From Ardenticatenaceae bacterium (GTDB lineage: Bacteria > Chloroflexota > Anaerolineae > Promineifilales > Promineifilaceae): a stretch of DNA of 64,000 nt. The stretch is from assembly GCA_020634435.1 (NCBI GenBank), contig JACKBS010000007.1:496001-560000 (forward strand). The letters run 5' to 3'. Both the position numbers and the translations under genes were made by a program. The notes below the pieces were generated by a model that was not told where the DNA came from, made no database searches, and saw nothing but the letters and a program-made list of their open reading frames with translations. Below are positions 37,089 to 44,333 of this stretch, one piece after another. The first letter of the stretch is position 1, and each line of letters begins with the position of its first letter.

Positions 37089-38516
37089 ATGAAGGTCTCA
37101 ATACTTCCAAACAGTGAAATAGAAAACGTAATAACTTACGATACAGTTCATCAATTACTGCGCCACTTTCCGAAACACGAAATAAATATCCCCCAGCAAA
37201 TTCTACAACTTTTATTGGTTCAAAATGAGTTAAAGGACAAGTTAGAATCTTCCCCTGTGCTCCTGCGTTTAGCTGTGAATTTAGTATTAAATCAAGGTTT
37301 AAAAAAGTTAGCTTCCATAAATTCTAGAGCAGAACGAATATTGGTCGGACGTTTTATGGAGGACAAATTTGCTAAGGAAGTAGCAGCTGAGTTGGGCATT
37401 AGCCGGGACCGAATTCAACGTGAGCAAAGGGAAGCAATTAAAGACCTGGTGGATATTCTTCGAAAGAATGAACATGAAGCAAGGAAACAACATGTTGATT
37501 TAATGGTTCAACCTTTGGGCATACCATCATATACTCGTCTCTTTGGGATGGATAGAGTTTGTCATCAATTAGTGGAACAATTGTTAACTGAAGGGCATCC
37601 CTGGAATATCACAATAACAGGCATAGGTGGTATTGGTAAAAGCTCTATTGCAGACCAAGTGATAAGACAGGCGGTTAACAATTTACACTATCAAAGAGTC
37701 ATCAAACTTTATATAAGAAGCGGCTCTTTGACAGAATCCCAACTTATAGAATATTTGGCAGAAACCCTTTTGCTTAATTCAACTGGAATACCCCAAAATG
37801 AGCAGATTGCACAAATTAGGCATCTGCTCAAAACGGTATCTCACCTTATTTTTATTGATAATCTCGAATCCGACATTTCACATCTTTTTGATTTTCTGGA
37901 AACATTATCTCGGCCCAGCCGATTTCTGCTGACAGTTAGAGAACAACCCGTGAAAAAAAACCGGGTTTATGTTTTGCCCATCAAGCCATTATCCCTCGAG
38001 AACTCAGCAGATTTAATAAGACATCTCGCTCAAAATGGCCAAGCTTATCAAGAATTAGCCAGTATTGCTGACGAACAGATTAAGCGAATTTATGAGAAAG
38101 TCGGGGGCAACCCTCTTGCTCTTAAACTTGTGGTTGGCTTGGTTAACACCTTTTCTATACCTGATATTCTAGAAGACTTAAAATCTATACAACATGATGA
38201 TACAAAAAAGATGTATCTCCACATTTTTTGGAATTCGTGGCAGGCACTAGACGATATAAGCCAACGAGTTCTACAAGTCTTTCCTTTAATAAGTGGAAAA
38301 GGTGAAGTGTCAGAAGTTATTTATAAGATTGTGAAAGGGAAGTATTCGGAGCTAACAAACGAAGATGTAACCAACGCTTTGTCAAATTTAGTGACCCGGT
38401 CATTGGTTGAGGTTAGTGGGTCGGTGTGGAGCAATAGCTATCTTTACAGTATTCACAATCTAACACGGTCTTTTCTCACTACCAATATCATTGATTGGCC
38501 TAGCGATTCAATATGA
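37089..38516 (+). CDS. NB-ARC/AAA STAND ATPase with an N-terminal sigma-4-like helix-turn-helix
   Basis: 475 residues. Residues 75-120 (INSRAERILVGRFMEDKFAKEVAAELGISRDRIQREQREAIKDL) look like a sigma region-4/LuxR-type helix-turn-helix. The STAND ATPase follows: P-loop ITGIGGIGKSS near 176, Walker B LIFIDNLES near 256, RFLLTVRE and GGNPLALKLVVGL. A winged-helix-like end has no repeats of its own. They are instead encoded in the next gene, which overlaps by 4 bases (ATGA). ATPase and TPR sensor thus look like one protein split in two. The DNA-binding N-terminus suggests a transcription regulator in the manner of AfsR/MalT rather than a killer. The phased repeats upstream are candidate binding sites. 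Confidence 0.8.
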   Translation: MKVSILPNSEIENVITYDTVHQLLRHFPKHEINIPQQILQLLLVQNELKDKLESSPVLLRLAVNLVLNQGLKKLASINSRAERILVGRFMEDKFAKEVAAELGISRDRIQREQREAIKDLVDILRKNEHEARKQHVDLMVQPLGIPSYTRLFGMDRVCHQLVEQLLTEGHPWNITITGIGGIGKSSIADQVIRQAVNNLHYQRVIKLYIRSGSLTESQLIEYLAETLLLNSTGIPQNEQIAQIRHLLKTVSHLIFIDNLESDISHLFDFLETLSRPSRFLLTVREQPVKKNRVYVLPIKPLSLENSADLIRHLAQNGQAYQELASIADEQIKRIYEKVGGNPLALKLVVGLVNTFSIPDILEDLKSIQHDDTKKMYLHIFWNSWQALDDISQRVLQVFPLISGKGEVSEVIYKIVKGKYSELTNEDVTNALSNLVTRSLVEVSGSVWSNSYLYSIHNLTRSFLTTNIIDWPSDSI

Positions 38517-39697
38517 TAACTGCAAACGAGTATACGGCCGTAATCGAGGCAGGCTTAGAATATTGGACCGAACAAGTTGGCAGATTATCTCGTGTATCAA
38601 CTGCCGAATTGTCTCACAAACTAGACAGTATTATTTACCTCATTCAATGTAGTTACGGTTGGCCAGAAACATTGCCACAAGCATCTAATCTAATATTAGC
38701 TATCTTTCCTCAAGTAGAAAGGTACGGGTGGGGTTCTCGTTTGATACCAGTACTAGAACGTGTCGTAGCTTTGCAAACAAAACAAGACTTCCCTGAAAGA
38801 GTGCGATTACTAAACCGTCTGGGCCAGCTATACAGGCAACAACTAAGATACACGCAAGCCGTTCAAATACACAAAGAATCAGAAACAATAGCAAAGAAAT
38901 TAGATAAGCTATCCTTGCTCGCTGAGACACATTTCCAGTTGAGTGAAGACTATTTACGTTCCCACAATCTAGAAAAAGCCGAGCATTACGGTCTATTGTC
39001 GCAATCCTTTTTTCAAGACGCTGTTGGATTTGAAAAATGGGAGTCAGCTATTGTCAATACGTTGGGCTTAATCAGCTTTGCAAGAAAACAGTACTCAAAA
39101 AGCGAATTTTATTTTCGACAGTCAGTATTACTTAGTCGGCAAAAAGAAGAGTCCATAGAATTAGCACGAACACTCAAAAATTTAGCATTAGTGTCCCAAG
39201 AACAAAAATTTTTTGTACAAGCAGAAATATTTTACAATGAAGCTCTCAGCTACTTAGAAGATAATGAGATAGAAAGGTGTGAAGTTCTTAATTGTCTTGG
39301 AGCACTACATTTTGACCAAGGAAATTTCGAATTGGCACTAAACACTTTTCGTAAAGCAGACGCTCCAGCCTTACGTTACACAGGCAATATACGTCTTCAG
39401 ACTTCACTCAAATATAATATCGGCCTATGCTTATTGAGACTACATCGTTTTGAAGATGCGATTCATGCACTTGAGCAAGCTGTAACATTATGGAAGCAAG
39501 TTGAGAACTTTATTGAGTTGGGACGTTCTTTGGGGAAATTAGGTGAGGCTTACAATTTAGTAAACCGCTTTGAAGAAGCAATGCTTGTCTATGACGAGGC
39601 TATTGACATCATTCGCAACTACCCTCTCGAAAATTCCTTGTTAAAAACACTTAATCAGAGTAGGTCAACCATTGCATTAAAGTTGGTAGCCAGTTAA
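38513..39697 (+). CDS. TPR protein, probable sensor partner of the NB-ARC ATPase
   Basis: 394 residues, almost all TPR-like two-helix repeats from about residue 100 (RLLNRLGQLYRQQLRYTQAVQIHKES; ETHFQLSEDYLRSHNLEKAEHYGLLS; NTLGLISFARKQYSKSEFYFRQS; NCLGALHFDQGNFELALNTFRKA; KYNIGLCLLRLHRFEDAIHALEQA; SLGKLGEAYNLVNRFEEAMLVYDEA). Translation is coupled to the NB-ARC gene (ATGA overlap). TPR proteins of the Rap/Rgg/PlcR group bind exported peptides, and a small exported peptide gene converges on this gene 31 bases away. That peptide binding is inference. It ends in a perfect hairpin. Confidence 0.8.
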   Translation: MITANEYTAVIEAGLEYWTEQVGRLSRVSTAELSHKLDSIIYLIQCSYGWPETLPQASNLILAIFPQVERYGWGSRLIPVLERVVALQTKQDFPERVRLLNRLGQLYRQQLRYTQAVQIHKESETIAKKLDKLSLLAETHFQLSEDYLRSHNLEKAEHYGLLSQSFFQDAVGFEKWESAIVNTLGLISFARKQYSKSEFYFRQSVLLSRQKEESIELARTLKNLALVSQEQKFFVQAEIFYNEALSYLEDNEIERCEVLNCLGALHFDQGNFELALNTFRKADAPALRYTGNIRLQTSLKYNIGLCLLRLHRFEDAIHALEQAVTLWKQVENFIELGRSLGKLGEAYNLVNRFEEAMLVYDEAIDIIRNYPLENSLLKTLNQSRSTIALKLVAS

Positions 39698-39713
39698 CGA
39701 ATAACTGGCTACC
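39685..39713. terminator. Perfect 12-bp hairpin between converging genes
   Basis: GGTAGCCAGTTA (39685-39696) and TAACTGGCTACC (39702-39713) with loop ACGAA. It overlaps the TPR stop codon and lies before the peptide gene's stop. T-runs are poor on both strands, so it may terminate weakly in both directions or stabilise 3' ends. Confidence 0.5.
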
Positions 39714-39728
39714 GAAAAATCTGGCTTT

Positions 39729-39869
39729 CTAGCCGCCACAATGTGATGAGCCAGTTGTGGAACACTCACCTGCAAAAACCGTTGAAGTGATAGTAGTACC
39801 AGCGATGAATACTGCAATTACAACAACGATAAAGAGGCGGACTGTGTTTTTCCGAACGGACTTGAACAT
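39729..39869 (-). CDS. Exported 46-residue peptide with two-cysteine tail
   Basis: Start ATG at 39869-39867 with GGGAGG 8-13 bases upstream; a longer in-frame start has no such site. The sequence is a textbook signal peptide: basic MFKSVRKNTVR, a hydrophobic core FIVVVIAVFIAG, then STVFA as cleavage site. The remaining tail is GECSTTGSSHCGG, 13 residues with two Cys eight apart that could form a disulfide ring. It is too small for an enzyme. A signal peptide, pheromone or bacteriocin-like product are the options. Context (TPR gene converging, XRE repressor diverging) favours a signal. Confidence 0.65.
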   Translation of the reverse strand: MFKSVRKNTVRLFIVVVIAVFIAGTTITSTVFAGECSTTGSSHCGG

Positions 39870-40028
39870 CTTAAAACCTCCCATGACTAGGAGGCTCATC
39901 AAGAACGGTGCACCAGGGTTTTTCAACCCTCTCATGAGATGCTCAAAGAGCCATCAACGTGTAAGAACAACTGACAGTTATATAATTTAGATATTAGTCA
40001 AAGTCTCTAAACTAGAAAGCCACCATTT

Positions 40029-40058
40029 CGTTGACAGTTTGTCAACGCTTTCTATTAA
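40029..40058 (+). promoter_or_regulatory. Operator and promoter of the XRE-HEAT gene
   Basis: CGTTGACA (40029-40036) and TGTCAACG (40040-40047) form a perfect dyad around GTT. The left arm contains the -35 box TTGACA (40031-40036), with TATTAA 16 bases on (40053-40058) as -10. The start would be near 40065, only about 5 bases before the ATG, so the mRNA is nearly leaderless. A half-site CTGACAGTT lies at 39971-39979 in the shared divergent region. Confidence 0.6.
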
Positions 40059-40069
40059 CAGTATTTTTA

Positions 40070-41002
40070 ATGAAAAAGACCGATTTGGATTTTGGGGAAC
40101 TTATTGATTTTTATATAGAACGAAGTGGGCGTAGTCTGGCTGCTACGGCAAAAATGCTTGGTTATAGTCGCTCTACCCTGACAAAATGGAAGACTAGAAA
40201 AAACATCTCATTTAATAATCTCCAAAAACTTTGCGATTTGGTAGAGGTCAACGAAGAGGAACGACAAGAACTGATTCATTTGGCAGGCTATGAATTAGAC
40301 CCGTTAGTTAGAAAAAGGCTTATACCACTAGCTAATGTTTCACGAGTAATTGGAGATTTAAAGAGCCTTTCTCAACTTGAGATAAGCCTAGAAGAAGTAG
40401 AAGCCGTTATTCAAAGCTCTGTAGAACCAACCTATTTACGACTTGCACTACTTCATATCTATCTATTGGACGGTTATCACAATCAGGAATTATTTGCATC
40501 CCTAGTTACAGACCCATCCCCAGAAGTTTGTCGGAGAATGCTTCGATATGTTTATAAGAATCCTAATCCAGATAATGAAATCGTCTTTGATGGGACGGTT
40601 TTAGCAGAGCTAATAAACAATCCAGAATATGAGGTTGCATCTACTGCAATTCAAGCTGCTCGACATTTGGTCACAAAAGGGCATTTACCACTAAAGTTTC
40701 TAACAGTAGCCAAAACTCATCCTTATTGGCTTGTTAGAAGAATAGCGATTCAACGAATCGCAAAAGTTGACACACCAGATGTCTTAGAGCTACTTTATGA
40801 GTTTCGTACTACAAGCTATCATATCTCCCAGCAGGCAATCAGGGACTTCATTAAAAAGCATTTCTTAGACGGAAACTTTAGTACTCAACAGAAAGAGATG
40901 GCTATAGATTTAATAAAGCATTTAATAAAGGCAAAAAAAGTTTCCGATATTAGTAGGAGTAAGAACGAAAAATTGTTAGAAATTTTGCAGCAAGATAGTT
41001 AA
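40070..41002 (+). CDS. XRE-family regulator with HEAT-like repeats
   Basis: 310 residues from ATG 40070 (MKKTDLDFGELIDFYIERSGRSLAATAKMLGYSRSTLTKWKTRKN). The N-terminal helix-turn-helix is of the Cro/CI type. From about residue 95 the rest is paired helices of HEAT type (RMLRYVYKNPNPDNEIVFD, VASTAIQAARHLVT, WLVRRIAIQRIAKVDTPDVLELLYEF). The start is set by the dyad/promoter just upstream, and the upstream TTG 40031 lies inside the promoter. Likely an autorepressor of the mobile element. The repeat part is a protein-interaction or sensor domain. Confidence 0.75.
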   Translation: MKKTDLDFGELIDFYIERSGRSLAATAKMLGYSRSTLTKWKTRKNISFNNLQKLCDLVEVNEEERQELIHLAGYELDPLVRKRLIPLANVSRVIGDLKSLSQLEISLEEVEAVIQSSVEPTYLRLALLHIYLLDGYHNQELFASLVTDPSPEVCRRMLRYVYKNPNPDNEIVFDGTVLAELINNPEYEVASTAIQAARHLVTKGHLPLKFLTVAKTHPYWLVRRIAIQRIAKVDTPDVLELLYEFRTTSYHISQQAIRDFIKKHFLDGNFSTQQKEMAIDLIKHLIKAKKVSDISRSKNEKLLEILQQDS

Positions 41003-41154
41003 CTCCAATCAGCCCAAACAACCCATACAATCAATATCTGAACGGCTGACTGCATTTTCTACTCTAGGATACTCCTCACCCACCATCACCTCTAATATAG
41101 TAAATCCCCTCTCAAAAACACCTCTTTTCTATGATTTAATGAAACAATGTTCCA

Positions 41155-42195
41155 ATGAGATTGTTGCCCAAACAATCAAAACCCAAGGTCGTAACTTTTG
41201 GGTCGCGTGGCCCGTTTATCAGCGGTATTGATTTTGGACTCTCAAAATTTCGTATCCCCCTGAGTAAACTAAACACCCACATTTATGTCGTGGGCAAGAG
41301 TGGAAAAGGCAAAAGTAAATTTCTGGAAGGATTTCTTTGGCAGTTAATCAGTCACGGCCAGGGCTGTGGCCTGATTGACCCTCACGGAGATTTAGCTAAC
41401 AACTTGCTCAAACTTCTTGCTTTTCAGCCTTTAGGTAAAAATAAGCAACCCTGGCTATCTGACCCAAAGAATGCCCATAAACTCATTTACTGCGAACCTG
41501 GACACAAAGAATATTTTGTACCTATGAATGTCCTTGCAAGCTCAGATACTCCCTACACCATTGTCAGTAACGTAATCGAGGCATTCCAAAGAACGTGGAG
41601 TAAGGAATTAGAAGCCGCACCTCAGTTCAAGAACGTCACCCTGCACAGTTTGTTATTGCTTATCGAACATCGGCTTTCACTTGTCCAACTGCCCCACTTG
41701 TTCATGTACAAAGATTTTAGAGAATCGCTGCTGGCAACAAGCCAAAATAAAGATGTCAAAGGTTTCTTTTACGAACGCTTTGAAAAATGGGGACGTGAAC
41801 AAACCTTACGCATTGAAAGCTTACTGAACAAAGTAACGGCGTTGACCCTCAATCCCTCTCTCAAGCTCATGCTGGGAGCATCCGAAAATAGGCTAAATCT
41901 TCGACAGTTTATGGATGAAGGCAAAATTCTCATTTTCAACCTAGGCATGTGCGACCACGAAACCCGCAATTTGCTAGGCAGCCTTTTGGCTGTCCGGCTT
42001 GAGCAAGCAGCTTTGTCACGAGTTGAATTGGAAGAAGATAAGCGTCACCGTTGGTATTGTGTCCTAGATGAGTTTCAGCGATTTGTGGCCAATGAAGGTT
42101 CAGCTCAAGCATTAGCAGAGATGCTTTCTGAGGCACGTAAGTTTGGACTATTTAAAGTGACCCCCAAAGTCAAGACCACAGATCGAGAAAGTTAA
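41155..42195 (+). pseudogene. VirD4/TraG-like ATPase truncated by an IS3 element
   Basis: The intact part has P-loop YVVGKSGKGKSKFLEG near residue 48, LIDPHGDLANNLL, NLGMCDHETRNLLGSLLAVRLEQAAL and Walker B WYCVLDEFQRFV near 302. It runs into the terminal inverted repeat of IS3 at 42158, in the SEARKFGLF segment. Relatives continue there with LTLAHQ-type sequence. The last dozen codons come from the IS. No continuation appears beyond the two IS elements, so the C-terminus has been lost, not merely interrupted. It is a second, different coupling ATPase, distinct from the one at 33106. Confidence 0.75.
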
Positions 42196-42209
42196 GATAC
42201 CAAACCGGG

Positions 42210-43037
42210 TCACAGAATGGGTACATTAACAGCAAAATGAACATCAGCCGGTGTGCAGTAGCCCAAGCTTTGGTGCGGCCGTTCGTAGTTATACAGGTCG
42301 AAGTAGTCACCCAAGCCAGTAAACAACTCAGGTACGGTGGTATACTCCTTGATGTAAATGTCTTCGTACTTGACGGTGCGCCAGAGACGCTCCACGAAGA
42401 TGTTGTCAAAGACGCGACCACGGCCGTCCATGCTAATGCGAATGGATGCTGCTTCTAGTTCCTGGGTAAATGCCTGAGCCGTGAATTGCACACCTTGGTC
42501 TGTGTTGAAGATTTCCGGCTGACCATGCCGCAACGCCTGACGGAGAGCCTCCACACAGAAAGCGCCATCCAATGTGTTGGAGAGCTGCCAGGCCACAACG
42601 AAGCGACTGAACCAATCCAGGATGGCCACCAGGTACATGAAGCCATGCGGCATGGGTACATAGGTGATGTCAGCCGCCCACACTTGATTCGACCGTTTGA
42701 TGTCCAGGCCGCGCAGCAGATAAGGATACTTTTTATGTTGCCGGTCTGGAATGGAGGTGCGGGGACGGGGATAGATGGCTTGCAGTCCCATTTTTCCCAT
42801 TAACCGTGCAATTCGCTTGTGATTGACCGCGAAACCATGTTGCTTGTTCAGGCGGACCGTCATCTTGCGATAGCCATAGAAAGGCGCGCACGTGTACTCC
42901 TGGTCGATCAGCTGCATCAGTTCCAGGTTCAGCGGTGATTCGCTGGCTGGCTGCCAGTAGTAGGCGGCCCGATTAAGACCAACCAGCTCACACTGACGGC
43001 GGATACTGAGGGTCGGATGGCCTGTTTCAATCATCAT
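42210..43037 (-). CDS. IS3-family transposase, OrfB (integrase core)
   Basis: 275 residues. Standard IS3 OrfB: an HTH_21 segment (YTCAPFYGYRKMTVRLNKQHGFAVNHKRIARLMGKMGL), then the DDE core with WAADITYVP, NTDQGVQFTA and FDNIFVERLWRTVKYE. It begins 10 bases after the OrfA stop and its frame is +1 (or -2) relative to OrfA, not the usual -1. A nine-base T run in the plus strand at 43066-43074 marks the slip site. Confidence 0.9.
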   Translation of the reverse strand: MMIETGHPTLSIRRQCELVGLNRAAYYWQPASESPLNLELMQLIDQEYTCAPFYGYRKMTVRLNKQHGFAVNHKRIARLMGKMGLQAIYPRPRTSIPDRQHKKYPYLLRGLDIKRSNQVWAADITYVPMPHGFMYLVAILDWFSRFVVAWQLSNTLDGAFCVEALRQALRHGQPEIFNTDQGVQFTAQAFTQELEAASIRISMDGRGRVFDNIFVERLWRTVKYEDIYIKEYTTVPELFTGLGDYFDLYNYERPHQSLGYCTPADVHFAVNVPIL

Positions 43038-43047
43038 GCGTTTAGCC

Positions 43048-43338
43048 TCAATCGAATTGGGCAGCTTTTTTTTTCAGCCACTCCAATTCCATCTTGAGGC
43101 GGCCGATTTGTTCATACAGTTCGGTTTCGCGAGCTTCTTGCTCACGCAGTTGCTGGGCCACCTTCTGGCCAAAGACGGTCGGTCCTTCGGCCAACAGTTG
43201 TTTTTTCCAGCTCTTTATCTGAGTGGGATGAACATCGTGAGCGCTGGCGATTTCGTTGATCGTCTTGAGTTCTTTGACGGCTTCCAGCGCCACTTTGAAC
43301 TTGAATTGCTGGCTATAGTTTTTCCGTTTTTTTGTCAC
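43048..43338 (-). CDS. IS3-family transposase, OrfA (DNA-binding)
   Basis: 96 residues, standard IS3 OrfA: a helix-turn-helix (YSQQFKFKVALEAVKELKTINEIASAHDVHPTQIKSWKKQLL) and a leucine-zipper tail (QEARETELYEQIGRLKMELEWLKKKAAQFD). The last codons include the A9 run where slippage would join it to OrfB. Confidence 0.9.
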   Translation of the reverse strand: MTKKRKNYSQQFKFKVALEAVKELKTINEIASAHDVHPTQIKSWKKQLLAEGPTVFGQKVAQQLREQEARETELYEQIGRLKMELEWLKKKAAQFD

Positions 43339-43440
43339 TCGAAAACCTCCACAAGCTATAGTTTATTGGACCTTAGCCTGTGGTCTAGTTTTTGGGGTTC
43401 ATCATAATTATAGGGCAAGAAAACCAACGATAAATTGCTT

Positions 43441-44238
43441 GGGAGTGACTAATCATAAAGGCATGGTATAAAGGGCGCATGAACGAATGTCCACACTGTC
43501 ATAGAACAGACCAACAAGTCAAAAATGGCAAAACGGTTGCCGGTAGCCAAGTCTACAAATGTAAAGTCTGCCAGCGAAAATATGTGCTCGAATCTCAACC
43601 AAAAGGCCATTCTCTTGAAACCCGGCAACAAGCAATCCGGTTGGTGCTGGATGGCAATAGTCAGCGTCAAGCGGCTCGCCATCTTGGTGTGGCCCCCCAA
43701 TCGGTCGCCAATTGGCTCCGAGAATACGCTGATAATTTGCCCCCAACACTGCCAGGCCCAGACAAGCCAGTGGAAGTGGCTGAACAAGATGAGCTTTTCA
43801 CCTTCATTGGTGCGAAAAAAACGAAATCTACATCATGACTATTGTCGACCGGCAAACCCGCTGCTTTTTGGCTATCGAACCAGTCTGGCAGCGGACTCGG
43901 GAAACAGCTCAACAGATGGTTGATGCGACACCAGCTGAGCAATATTACAGCGACCAGTTTCCCTTGTATGACAGCTTGACCTATCGACGTGGCTACCATT
44001 TGTCGCTGGCCGATAAGAGCGAAACTTATTCGGTTGAAGGTGGGAATGCTGAATTGCGTCATTATTTGACTCGTCTGGTGCGCAAGAGCCGCTGCTTTTC
44101 GCGTTGTTTAGCCTGGTTGAATCGGCATGTCAAAGCGTTTGCTCATGCTTGGAACCAACGGCAATTACACAATCGGGCACGACCGTTTGACAAAAAGCAC
44201 ATGATTGATTTCATATGCCTACAGTCTTAGTCACTCCC
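43441..44238 (+). mobile_element. IS1-like insertion sequence with 8-bp target duplication
   Basis: Length 798 bases. The ends GGGAGTGACTAA and TTAGTCACTCCC are inverted repeats, and AATTGCTT is repeated directly on both sides (43433-43440 and 44239-44246). Clean duplication and good ends mean a fairly recent insertion. Only 31 bases of DNA separate it from the IS3 element. Confidence 0.85.
43479..44230 (+). CDS. IS1-family transposase produced by -1 frameshifting
   Basis: The first frame (43479-43838) carries a zinc finger (CPHCHRTDQQVKNG...YKCKVCQRKY) and a helix-turn-helix (SQRQAARHLGVAPQSVANWLREY), as in InsA. The second (to 44230) carries the catalytic part (DRQTRCFLAIE, DSLTYRRGYHL, VEGGNAELRHYLTRLVRKSRCFSR), as in InsB. 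The frames join at GCG AAA AAA ACG: slipping back one base on the seven A (43815-43821) gives EKNEIYIMTIVDR. That is the classic IS1 A-AAA-AAC signal. Confidence 0.85.
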
Positions 44239-44333
44239 AATTGCTTTGTGTTCTTTAATGCGGGCACAGAACTAGCATGCACAAAGGAAATCGAAATACC
44301 CAAAATTGGCATAAAATTCACCCTATTTGCCGA

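Larger units (their letters stand above)
42158..43401 (-). mobile_element. IS3-family insertion sequence
   Basis: Length 1244 bases. Imperfect terminal repeats: TGACCCCCAAAGTCAAGACC on the left, TGAACCCCAAAAACTAGACC when the right end is read inward, sharing AGACCACAG. The flanks (ttaaag / tcataa) do not show a target duplication, so DNA has been lost or rearranged next to it. It carries orfA and orfB reading leftward. Confidence 0.8.
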
